DNA from: Sipunculus nudus
Lineage: Eukaryota > Annelida > Sipuncula > Golfingiida > Sipunculidae
Length of the DNA stretch: 64,000 nt
Direction: 5' to 3'
NCBI GenBank assembly: GCA_026874595.1
Contig: CM049320.1
Span: 26,258,214-26,322,213, forward strand
In this document: positions 1-10,507 of the stretch, in pieces
Numbering within the stretch: position 1 is the first letter of the stretch
How the letters are laid out: each line of letters begins with the position of its first letter
Made by a program: the position numbers and the translations under genes
The notes under the pieces: model-generated
What the model saw: only the letters and a program-made list of their open reading frames with translations
Databases searched by the model: none
What the model was told of the DNA's origin: nothing

Positions 1-717
1 AAGTTTCTGGTCCTAAGGAATAATGAAAGCAAATTTAAAGCCATGCGGGACAGGAAATCTGTACAGAAAACACACAAGCAGGGTTTGCACAATATTGATT
101 GATCCATTATTTATTGTTAACAAAATCCATGGTGTGGCTAAGAATTGTGTAGGGTCCATGATATTTTTTAAAGACTTTTTTTTGGTGGAGGTAATTGCCT
201 CAATTTTTTAATGCTTTTAATACTATGTACACCTGCAGAATTCCATCCCAATTTCAGATTATATGGTGGAGGCTCACATGTGATAATCCTGGTGTCAAAC
301 TGGCTGAGTGTGTGTCATCCCCATTGCTGGGTTAAAACACTAAAGAACCCATGAAAGGTGTGCTCCTTTCTGACTGAAATTTGACTCTTAGGCGCAGTCT
401 CCCCTTTTGTAAACATTCCTTTATGACGCTCCTAAATCCGAAAAGATGCTGGATCAACACCAAATTCTGATTCTTTCATGGCTGATTTCTAAAATACCCT
501 GAACATTTCATGAGATTTTGTTAATGATTGCATGAGTTCAGTATATTGTGAACAAACTCACAGACAAACAGGATTGATTACATAACTCTCCTGGTGGAGG
601 CAACTAGTGATTGATGATTGAGCAAACCCTCATGTATTTACAGTAAACAATGATGAAAATAAAGGAACTACAAGACAGATCTGTTACAACACCAGTTACC
701 TTTCTCTGTTAGTCTGT

Positions 718-852
718 TTACTGGAATTTGTCCTGGAGTTTGTTGTGGAGGTTGTATTTGTAAACCAGGACCCCGGCCACAGCAAGTACCAGCAGCACAA
801 TGACGATGAACGGGAACGCCTGAACCAGATGATGGATGTGTGGAATCGGCAT
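718..852 (-). CDS. Candidate 44-residue single-pass membrane microprotein
   Basis: Seen: on the minus strand an ATG at 852 opens 44 codons ending in TAA at 718. Residues about 12-33 form one hydrophobic helix (PFIVIVLLVLAVAGVLVYKY), preceded by a short His-rich N-terminus (MPIPHIHHL) and followed by a polar, amidated tail (NLHNKLQDKFQ). The ORF lies in what looks like an exon: a good acceptor (ttgtttttcag) precedes 890 and a donor (AAAG/GTAACT) follows 700. No family is recognised; the layout resembles the many small integral membrane proteins of animals. A longer overlapping frame (696-878) is Ser/Arg/Thr-rich and ends in the intron, so it is less likely. The splice donor lying just after the stop would put an intron in the 3' UTR, which is unusual. 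Further exons, if any, were not found. Confidence 0.4.
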   Translation of the reverse strand: MPIPHIHHLVQAFPFIVIVLLVLAVAGVLVYKYNLHNKLQDKFQ

Positions 853-1290
853 CTTAACTGTTCACTGCCCCACTCCAAAATCGGGTATCACTGAAAAACA
901 ATAAGAACACTTTTAAACACAAATCCCACAAAAAAGTACTGGTACTTAATATCAATTTTTGACAGTGATGGTCTAGTCACTGGGTGCTGACCCAAAATGA
1001 CGGACATCTTGCAATTTATGTTAGACAAGGTGGTGGCAACAGTAGCTTCCTATAGTGATGGACAGTGTGGAACAACTATGGGCCACACTATTTTTCCACT
1101 ATCAATCTTGTCAGTTCCTTTAACGCTTGATGCCCAGTAGGGTTAGCCATTATAAACAAATCTCTTTGACTTAACTTCAAAGATTTGCTTGTGTCAACTT
1201 GTGCCCTGTTGTGTCAAAGCCCCGTTAATTTAGCTCAACCTTTTTCAATAGTGAACTCCAAACTTCTGAGTAACTGTACAATAAACACTT

Positions 1291-1346
1291 ACTTAATAGG
1301 AAGTGTCCAGGCAGCCAACAATATCAGCTGCAGAGTGTCAGAGCCT
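1291..1346 (+). repeat. Dispersed repeat, inverted partner at 3662-3716
   Basis: The segment containing CAGCTGCAGAGTGTCAGAG is found again in reverse complement at 3662-3716, with the adjoining ACTTAATAGGAAGTGT also shared, about 50 bp at high identity with small gaps. Probably fragments of one short interspersed element. Confidence 0.55.
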
Positions 1347-1566
1347 GGAGAGTCTGCACAACCACCTAGACTTCCCACAGTCCAGCCTCTGCACAGACAA
1401 CAATGCTGTAACTGATATTACTGAGTGTCAGCTGCCTAGATGTGTGACATTCTAGACCTAGTATGGTTTGGTTACATACATTATAATAAATCATACATTA
1501 AATCATAACTGACCATATTTTTATATCTACATTTATTTGAACTGTTATTGTACAAAATATCCATTT

Positions 1567-1568
<2 letters not shown>

Positions 1569-1646
<78 letters not shown>
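1569..1646. repeat. (TA)n microsatellite
   Basis: Almost pure TA dinucleotide for about 78 bp. The apparent proteins made of alternating Tyr and Ile over it on both strands are artefacts. Confidence 0.95.
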
Positions 1647-1649
<3 letters not shown>

Positions 1650-1720
1650 TCCAACCTGTCTGAACGACCACCAGTGAAATGCAGGCAACTTGTCTTTTAC
1701 GACCACTGGATATCAGCCCC
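1647..1720 (+). repeat. MITE-like terminus (AACCTGTCT family)
   Basis: The sequence from CAGTCCAACCTGTCTGAACG through TTGTCTTTTACGACCACTGG is a diverged relative of the compact element at 3134-3208 (shares AACCTGTCT and TGTCTTTTAyGACCACT). It abuts a (TA)n tract, as does the second copy, consistent with insertion at TA targets. The AACCTGTCT...GACCA style resembles pogo/Tigger-type termini; the superfamily is inference. Confidence 0.5.
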
Positions 1721-2074
1721 TTATGAAATTCCATTATATAATTATCAATCCCTTCTGAATTCTGTTATATTATTCTATAGATAAACCCTGTGAAAAAACA
1801 ACCACCTGGCTATTACTGATTACAGGCAGTTTTTCCCCGACCAAAGTGATATATTGACCTGCCTAATGCGGACACTCATTGAGCTACTCACTGACCAGTG
1901 CTGACCGATCGGTTGATTACCATGCGTGAAGTTGCAGGCACTTGCACTGCTGTTTGTTTTACTGGGGGCCGTTTGGGAGGACCCTGAGCCTGGAGTCCCA
2001 GCTAGGCCACATTAATTGCTCACATGACCACACAGAAATGGAGGTCCCCCAAAGTTAATCTTTTACCTGTGCCT

Positions 2075-2096
2075 CCCCCCCCCCCCCCCCCCCCCC
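2075..2096. repeat. Poly-C tract (22 C)
   Basis: Uninterrupted C run, one of more than ten poly-C or poly-G tracts in the window; several others sit inside elements with CGGATCC termini. Confidence 0.9.
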
Positions 2097-3133
2097 GTGG
2101 TTTGTCTTTGATCTATTCAGTGTGTCATGAAAGGCGTTACTACAAAGAGTGAATAATCCATGATGTTCCTATGAAGCAAGTGATGGTAGTAACCAGTGAC
2201 GTCAGCAAACAATTTTGAGTGGTTCATATAGGGGTTTGTAGCTGACAACAAGAGTTTTTTTTAAAAGGGGTGAAATATAGAAATGGCATAGTTATTTAAA
2301 ATGTTCAGTTTAAAATGTTTGTGAATGTGGCCTCTGCCACAAATTTCTGACAGCCTTTATCATTCAAAGAACTTATTTGAGAATGTTCAAAATTGCCCTA
2401 CGGCCTGAAAATTTGCAATTCACATAAGGCCTCATTAATGGCCTGCTTGTATGCATGGTAGCCAGTTGGCAATATTCAGAAGAATTGCCGTCTAGGGCTA
2501 TGCAAATGAATTGAAAAGACCCCATGACATGACATGTTGTCATTGTAACTGTGAGTACCTATTCGCGTACATCTGTACTCCTATTTCTTCTGTCACTTAT
2601 CAGCACTCCTGCCCTCATAGGAGGTAAAAGCAATGATTTAATCAACATTTGATTGTCAATTAACTAAAGGTTCAATGCAAATTGGCGGCAACAAGTGGTG
2701 ATCATTCATTTTTCAGGGTTACGTCGGTAAATAATGAAAACATATTGAAGGGCGATGTCAAATTCAATACTGGCGGCACGCTGGTGTACATCTTATGTAA
2801 AAGAAACCCTGTATAATTAAAAACCAAAGGCTAAGATTCTTGTTTATAACAGTAGAACCCTCATTATATTTTCAATCAAAACTCCACCTGAATATGAAAA
2901 TGGTTTTCACGTCTTCAAATAATATTTTCTTATATATCGGTAGGCCCTATTACAGATTTACCGATGATGTAAAGCTTATCATTACCTTTCTTGTAAACGG
3001 TCTGTCTTTCTGTAAACGTTGACAGAAATTAATTGAAATGGACTTGTTTAAACATGTAAAAGTTGCAGGCCTACTAATATGCATACCTTTGTCATGCATG
3101 TCATTAAATTTGTGCAGTTTCTTAAATTTTCAG

Positions 3134-3208
3134 AACCTGTCTAATATGACCAACTGTCTTTTATGACCACTTGTGCCCAGTCCCTTGGGTGATCGCATTA
3201 GACAGGTT
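3134..3208. mobile_element. Compact 75-bp inverted-repeat MITE
   Basis: Begins AACCTGTCTAATATGACCA and ends with the inverse, so the two 19-bp ends match at about 15 positions. A (TA)n tract lies directly downstream. No coding capacity. Related to 1647-1720. Confidence 0.55.
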
Positions 3209-3210
3209 CG

Positions 3211-3215
<5 letters not shown>

Positions 3216-3273
<58 letters not shown>

Positions 3274-3275
3274 GT
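3216..3275. repeat. (TA)n microsatellite, interrupted
   Basis: TA dinucleotide run with GA and TTTA interruptions. Confidence 0.9.
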
Positions 3276-3279
3276 TATA

Positions 3280-5270
3280 TATGTTAAATTCCAACATTAA
3301 GTAAAGGGTGTTACTGAAATAAACCATTCCTTGCATATTGTTATGTAGTGGTAAGTTTAAATATTAGTAATGAAGCAAACTTAAAATTGACTGAGTGACA
3401 GAAACATTTATATCAGTGTCAGAGATTGATGAGGCCTGATATTCAGCCAGAGTCAAAGAATATTAATGGTGATCAGACGACCAAGTACCATATCTGGTAC
3501 TTCAAAATGTTTGTATAGCCTTAATGTACTCTCACAAATTAGCTCTAAATTGGTTTTTGTGATGAGATTATCAAATCATGTTCATATGAGTCTGGGAATA
3601 TGACTTGCAGGTCGTCCATAACTGGATGTATGTCAAGTCAGACTTGGGATTTTCCAGAGAACTTTATTTTAATCAGATCACCAGACTCTGACACTCTGCA
3701 GCTGACAAATGCCTAGGTCTACACTTCCTACTTAATAACATAACATATGAATAATAACCTTACAAGTTGGAAGGATTAAACAGGTTTTCTTTAAATTTTC
3801 TCTTGAAATGCAAAATTATCTAAATTATCAACAGTAAATCCAACCTGCCTAAATGAATTAATTTCAGATATAGGCCAAGAGTTAAAGAGATGTGGTTCAA
3901 AAAGTCTTTAATGACCACACTCTGGTGTCAACATTAATCACTCTTACATAATGGGATGGCAGGAAGTGACAGGAACTTGGCTAATGTGCTCCAACAATGG
4001 TGTGGCAGAAGTGTTTACATTCCTGCAACACCAGTGCGACAGGAAGGATGGCCCAATTAGAATCAAGATAGTTGACCACGATTGGTCACTTGATGCAAAT
4101 TGATCTGTTAATATTTAAATATAATCTCTTTATTTGTCTGGTTATTATTTCACAATATGGCTACAGAACAGAACATCAACACTCATTAAATGAATAATTA
4201 ACAGAACGACCCATCATCCAGTTTGAGCAGCCAAATCAAGGTGGGCGTGGCACATTGTCACTGCTGCCAACATTGTTTACAAATGAAATGTCACATCCAA
4301 GTTCTTCACAGATATCCGCCCAATCTTATAGCCTCATACAACACAAATATATAAAGCCTGTAGCTAAAATGTACCAAGTGCCATGAAAATTAGGTATTTA
4401 CCTCCAACCTAGTCACAGTTACCGTACCTAATTTCCTCATGGAGCAAGTCTCGATTTAGGCTGAGCGATAATATAAGTAAATAATGCAATTGGATCACGT
4501 ACGTTTTCAAGAGCCACTAATGCGAATTCATTCAGTTATAGAATGCATTTCAGCAATGTAAATATTCACTCATATGGACATTTACTACATTCCTGTTTTA
4601 AGTACTGAAAAAAACATGTTAAAATAGATATTTGAGGAACCAACCATAAATCCGACCATGACCTTTCCACCGGATGTGAAAGTTCTCAGGGAGCAACAAA
4701 TCTAAAACGCGTGTATACATGCTTGCACGCGGACCCTAACGCAAATTTCCTTTGTTTACAAGCTGCAACAAAACGCGTTGCATTTATATAAACTATATCA
4801 GTCTTGCAGAAATCAACTCAAGTCTTGCATATTATTACACTTTCATAGTCAAAGATATATTTCAAACTATTATATAACTAAAACCCCACTGGTTTGACTG
4901 AAAAATTGATATATATCCTATAAATTTATATTCGAATATTCTATTTAAATGTTATTTATTTTTTACTGCAAAATGGTAATTCAATGTGTTTTTAATGATT
5001 ATAACATTTGAAATAGAGTTATATTTATTGTGTTATGAATTCAAGGTATCTCAAATCAAGAGTACCGATTCAAAATACAAATTTGCATGTATAATTACAG
5101 GATAAATGAATTAAGCGTTTATAAATAATCATTACAGTTAAATATTATATCCTGTCTCTGTTTACTTCCTGCCTGGCATTTAGAATAAACTTGTATTAAT
5201 TATATCACTTTTGATTTATATATTTATTTGTTGATTTTTTTTAATGAGAATCAAAGATATAATTATTGAG
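3280..5270. other. Non-coding AT-rich stretch
   Basis: No open frame with coding character, RNA gene or recognisable element apart from the inverted repeat copy at 3662-3716. From about 4800 the composition becomes strongly AT-rich. Confidence 0.5.
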
Positions 5271-5275
5271 TGATA

Positions 5276-5299
5276 TATATATATATATATATATATATT
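5276..5299. repeat. (TA)n microsatellite
   Basis: Short pure TA run. Confidence 0.85.
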
Positions 5300-6179
5300 A
5301 GTCTGGAAGAGGTTCGTTTTGAGTAGAAACGACCTCTGGCGGAAGGGTGCATGTTTGGAGTCACCAGATATCCCTAAATCTTTAAACATCTGCTCTCATA
5401 GTAGGTTCCTAGTTTCTTGCCATATCAATTGTATGTACGGTGCGCCAACATTTCATTAAATTGTTTACATTGAGTCTCTTGGGTAGGCCTAGTTGTCGAC
5501 TCAAGTTGGTGTTTATGAATAAAAATGGGCATGCATTGATAGATAATACCATGCCTAATTCGTCCTAGTGGTTGCGTGGCCACAATAGCTGCGTAGGGAT
5601 CGAGGTCTGGCCCCTGGGTAGCACATATATATCACCCCCCCCCCCCCGTAAAAAATGCTTAGCCGTATTTAATTGAACATTTTTACTTTCATGAAACATA
5701 CCATTTTATGTAAAAAGGGTACAGGTCAGTCTACAAGAAACATAGAGGTACATATAGACAGTTCAATTCTACGAATTTTGTCTCTTCCTCACGTGATAAG
5801 TTCATTTCGTTTGAATACAAAAGTTTCCTAACAAAACTCTTCCGGCCCGCGGACTTACTTCCTTCAGTTCATATGTTTTGTTCTGGTTCTGTGTTAATAA
5901 ACACCGTCCATGCATGTATATTCCTATAGCTGCATATTACTGTAACAAGACTGAGTGATCAGTTGTCACGATCTTGCGCATGAGCGACAACCCCCAAACA
6001 AGGAGAAGGCGAAATGAATTAAGGAACACCGATTAATTGCCAGAAGCTTGAAAAATAAATATTTGTGAAGTCGCGTTGTACGGTTACCATGTTGCTTGCA
6101 CTCCGTGTTTATATTTTGCACCACTTATCCACTAGAGTAAGCAATCGGTTTTAGAGCGAAAAATTTGCCCATAGGCCAG

Positions 6180-6385
6180 ACGCGGATCGCGGGGGGATCC
6201 AGGGGTTCCGTCCCCCTTTTTTCTCTCCGAGGTAACCTTGAATTTTAAAGGGTTTAAGAAAAAAAATTGCGCCCTGGACCGACCCCCCCCCCCCCCTATA
6301 CCGGACCCGGGGACCTTTGTTTTCGGTATTTCATTAGTCTTCTTGGGTTAGTTGTTTTCCTAAATCCACGGTCCGCCCCTGAAGC
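6180..6385 (-). mobile_element. CGGATCC-family MITE, minus orientation
   Basis: Read on the minus strand it starts GGGGCGGACCGTGGATTTAG, continues with a segment like AACCCAAGAAGACTAATGAA, contains an internal poly-G/C tract next to GGTCC, and ends CCTGGATCC near 6197. The same order is seen in copies at 9668-9860, 42299-42500 and 42521-42722. No ORF; non-autonomous. Confidence 0.6.
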
Positions 6386-7149
6386 CCTACCATAATTTTT
6401 GTGGGAGAAAACACCGTGACTATATTTAATGCATTTTTAAAATACCTAGCTACATGGTATGTGATAAGGTCCCTTTAATTTTTATCCACATTCTGTAGAT
6501 ATTTGAACAGAATAAAAAGCGAAAGGAAATTTAATTATAAATACCGTATAGTTAAATACATAGCCTTCCCATTTCTCTCAAATACAATTTAAGAGTCCTT
6601 GTCAATATTACTGCTTGTGACAGGATTATGAAATGTTGTGCATGCACTCTGCATGAGCATTTAGGGCAGGGTTTGGCAAGGCGCCCATGCGCCTTGAGGG
6701 AAAATCAAGCTTTGTGGCAATTGTGTTCGTGAAGGCTGTATAACTTTCCGTTTATACATTTCTAAAGGACACTCCGGATCTAATTAAGTTTAAACCCTGT
6801 CCGAATTACTTCTGCTTGAACAGTTAACCAATTTATGAAGATAATGTTTGTATACATGCATTGATAAAGTGAGTGAAACGTGCTGCATAAACATGTACAC
6901 ACACACACATATACATGTATATATATATATATATACGCATTAATGGAATCACTCCCTTATTCGATTCCTATAGCTGCATGCGCATAAATATCGCATGCAT
7001 ATATACGTACTGCATATATACATATATATGGAAATAATGATATCTTATATCCTCATATGCTAGGTACTGGTTTGATGACAAAATGCACCTTAGGAATCGA
7101 GGGAATTGAATTTATACAATATTATCTTATAAAGTTATCTGTAACAGTC

Positions 7150-7260
7150 GCCGTAACAGTCTCAGTACCTTGGCTGAGATTCGAACCCATGATCTCCCGG
7201 CTTTGAGACCGTCACAGATATAATGTCAACACAATAACACGAAAAGATTTTGAGCAGTCA
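7150..7260 (-). repeat. tRNA-like SINE remnant
   Basis: On the minus strand the segment reads GGTCTCAAAGCCGGGAGATC then GGGTTCGAATCTC, a good RNA polymerase III B box following a tRNA anticodon-arm-like stretch. The A box is weak and a cloverleaf does not close, so a functional tRNA gene is unlikely. Confidence 0.45.
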
Positions 7261-7660
7261 CTAAACTTGCAGCATCGATGCACCTTAATGAGTTGGGTTA
7301 GGTCAAGTTTGAACATGGATAACATTGACGCATTTTCCAAGGACACAGCGGCGGTAATGCTAAAATTATTTCAATGCAATAACTCGAAAAACGTACCTCA
7401 CGACGGGCTAGGTCAAGTTCGAACTTGGATGGCCTTTACATTTTTTTCGAGGTCACAGAGGCGATAAAGCTTAAATTATGTTACCGCAATAACTCGAAAT
7501 TATATTAATGACTTTGAGGCACAGTCACGTACCATTAAACTTACAGTTTACAAGGTCACAAAGGTAAACTTGTTGGCTGACATTGGCCTATATCTCAAAT
7601 TTCATACAGAAAGGGCCTATATTCACATTTTTTCAGCTACTTCCACAATTAGCGGGTGAC
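7255..7660 (+). repeat. Dispersed repeat (GCAATAACTCGAA family)
   Basis: Contains two internal degenerate repeats of the type CAATAACTCGAAA...CTAGGTCAAGTTCGAAC...GGTCACAGAGGC. The same family occurs at 14940-15345 (GCAATAACTCACCAAAT, ACTTGCAGCAATAATGCAGC). No coding potential. Confidence 0.6.
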
Positions 7661-7782
7661 TTCTACTAGATCTGTTCCACTGATCAACTTTTTCCCCAAT
7701 TGTTTTCGCTCTTTATCCCTTTTTTTTTTGGTTTGCTCTCGATCTCCACTGCAATATGGCTTCTATTGCAATCACTCAGGGA

Positions 7783-7785
<3 letters not shown>

Positions 7786-7848
<63 letters not shown>
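7786..7848. repeat. (TA)n microsatellite
   Basis: Pure TA run of about 60 bp; the overlapping Tyr/Ile frames are artefacts. Confidence 0.95.
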
Positions 7849-7851
<3 letters not shown>

Positions 7852-8165
7852 GCTCTATAGGCCTTTAAACTTTGTTTCAGCAAGACGCGGTGCACTTTCC
7901 TAAATTCTAAAATTATCAAAATTATCATTTTATGTTAAAATTAGGCACGTGATAATTTGAAGAGCACACACTCATATATATGTCACATATAATTTATATG
8001 CAGAATTGTATTCAGGGTTGATATTTGATCGTATGTACTGGTGTTTTTAACGCAAACATCTTTCTCAGGTCTGCATAATTTACTTCTTAATTTGAATAAC
8101 ACTGTGCACGTTCAGTAAGTGGCGTTGGTCATGCATTGGCCACCTATGTATAAAAGTAAATAACC

Positions 8166-8194
8166 AAGTCCGGATCCAAGGGGCATGGGGATGC

Positions 8195-8225
<31 letters not shown>

Positions 8226-8400
8226 ACAGCGACCCTCAGAAAATATTCTTTTATTCTCTCTACAAAAGCTCCAACGCAGCAAAATATTTTGATTCCAGTT
8301 ACGCTTTGATCTTTACTCTATTACTTCGCTTGTCATAATTTTTTCCCCGTTTTTTACTGATCCGCGTCGACACCCCCGACTCCGAACTTGAGCCCGGCCC
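8166..8400. repeat. GGATCC/poly-C element fragment with (CA)n
   Basis: GGATCCAAGGGGCATGGGGA leads into a poly-C tract and then (CA)n. Layout matches a CGGATCC-type element, but only one end is clear. Confidence 0.35.
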
Positions 8401-8880
8401 TGTTAACGCTTAAGCAAACATTTAAGCAACTCATTTATAAACTGAACGACCTTTATGTGCTGGTTACGGTGTACAATACTACAATGCAGACATTAGACTT
8501 GCTAATTATTATAAGAACACGTGCTGAATGCAGATATCCCATGTTGGGTCAGCATTTTACCCTTGGGTATAATTCAGTATGAGCATTATATCCGTGACAC
8601 AGGGAACTCCGGCCGGGTGATCCCCCTTGCGCGCTGCGCTTCGACTTGTAACCGTCCATGACATCTTGAAACGCAAGAACACTCAGCCACAAAATGATGC
8701 GGCGTACGTATTTAAGAATATCATAAGACAAAGCGGAAGGGTGTTTGCCTTAGCTCCTGTAAAACCTAATTACTTTGAGTGCAGCGAATCTCTGATGCAC
8801 ACGCACTTTACGCATTAGCTGCCACTAGAGGCCGCTCCGTTAAGCGCATGGGAGAGCCATCTAGAGGACATCGGGTAAAT
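8370..8880 (+). promoter_or_regulatory. ECI1 5' flank, first of three copies
   Basis: This 0.5-kb segment upstream of the intact isomerase gene recurs diverged at 23620-24050 and 31960-32480. Shared landmarks include CGTGCTGAATGCAGA, a CCGTGACACrGGGAA block, AAATGATGCGGCGTACGTAT and a GAGGCCGCTCCG block. A frame from 8627 to about 8740 aligns without indels to the 23.6-kb copy, but has no ATG. It probably holds the promoter and 5' untranslated exon of ECI1. A CTCF-like motif (CCACTAGAGGCCGCT) lies at 8822-8836. A conceivable but weak first coding exon is ATG 8849 to a GTAAAT donor near 8876. The transcription start is not resolved. Confidence 0.45.
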
Positions 8881-9528
8881 TAAAACGAAGTTATCCTGCT
8901 TGTACATGGGGAAAATAACTGGATGTTATGATTAATAATTACGTAAAATTATATGATTGAGATTTTATTAACATCATATTCAGATAAAACTATTAATATA
9001 TAGTTCAGCGAAAAGTAAGATGTGATCGCGTTATGATTCAGATAATTTATATATAATTAATATATTATTAATATATTTATTAAGACATATGCATAATGCA
9101 AGATATGAATAGGAAGATCAAAACCCCATATATGTTTTTATATTTCCAGTTTATTTTAAATTAAAGGTACAACATTTTCCATATAAAAAAGAAAATGCAT
9201 GTGGTTAAAGTTATTCCTGTCATACTTGTACATGTAGGCTACTTTGATACTCTTAATTTACTGACATATAAATCAGAGTCAATTTTTGCAATCTCAGTGG
9301 TGACATATATTTATTATGGAACATTTTGACTTTTGAAAGTAGGTGTTATTGGCCCCAACCAGTGGCCGCAGGTTATCTTTATTGGTGGAGGAATGATATA
9401 TATAGGGGTAGATTGGAGCTGCACCTGGGCGCAAGCCCTGACCAAATCGGAGTTAATTTTGTTGAGATAAAGTGGTACCATAAGCATATGGATTTAATAT
9501 ATAAAAATAATATGCATATTTTTTATAG

Positions 9529-10044
9529 AGTTGCTGAGCAAAGCTCCTAGAGGCTTTCCCCGGATCACACAACAGAACCGTAACCTGAGCTCATCACAGA
9601 ATTACATACAGGTCACTCAAGATGAAAAGACAGGTAACGAGTTGCCTACATATAATTTATATGCAGTGGTGGCTCAGGTTGGGGGGGGGGGGATCTGGAT
9701 CCCCCTCTTTTTTTTAACCAAAATAACCTTTTTTTATGTTTTCAAACCAAATTTTGTGACCTGGCCCCCGTCCTTTCCATACTAGGGGATTTTTTAAAGT
9801 TTTCTTTCAGTCTTCCTGGGTTGGACCTTCCCTTTCTAAAATCCTGGATCAACCCCTGTTATATGACACAAGTTATGGAAGTGTATGAGACATATTAATT
9901 ATAATTTAAGATTAATAATTGAAATTTACCACATTTATAATCCAGATTAAATACTAGGAATTCATAAGAAAAAAAAAGTATTTTTAAAATATAATTAATG
10001 GTAATTTTCATTTTCTATAATAATTGATTTAAATTATATTTGAA

Positions 10045-10107
<63 letters not shown>

Positions 10108-10469
10108 TAGATAGATAGATAGATATGTATAAACTTCATTTCAAATGGATAATGGCATTTGCACTCATATTACACACTGAAAAGTGTCAGTGTTAATCCA
10201 GTTTTTAAGAGAACAGTTTTTTTTGCAGAGACATGAGCCTGCCACAGTATTCACTTACTTCAAATACAGAATGTTACTTTCTTTTTTTTTCAGGGGTAGC
10301 TACAGTATATCTAAACAGAAAACCAGTCAACAGTTTGAATTACGAAATGTTAAGAGAACTGACATTGGCCCTAGAAAAACTTGACAAGACTTGTCGTGGG
10401 ATCATCTTAGCATCTGTGAGTGAGAGGATTACTTTGCACAAATCATGATACATTAAAGAGTAATTTAAA

Positions 10470-10507
<38 letters not shown>

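Noticed and set aside
1498-1784. Tyr/Ile repeat proteins
   Set aside because: Reading of a (TA)n microsatellite; the same holds for frames at 7656-7903 and 33668-34125.
8549-8731. Minus-strand 60-residue frame in the ECI1 5' flank
   Set aside because: Not conserved in the copies at 23.6 and 32.1 kb, unlike the plus-strand frame.
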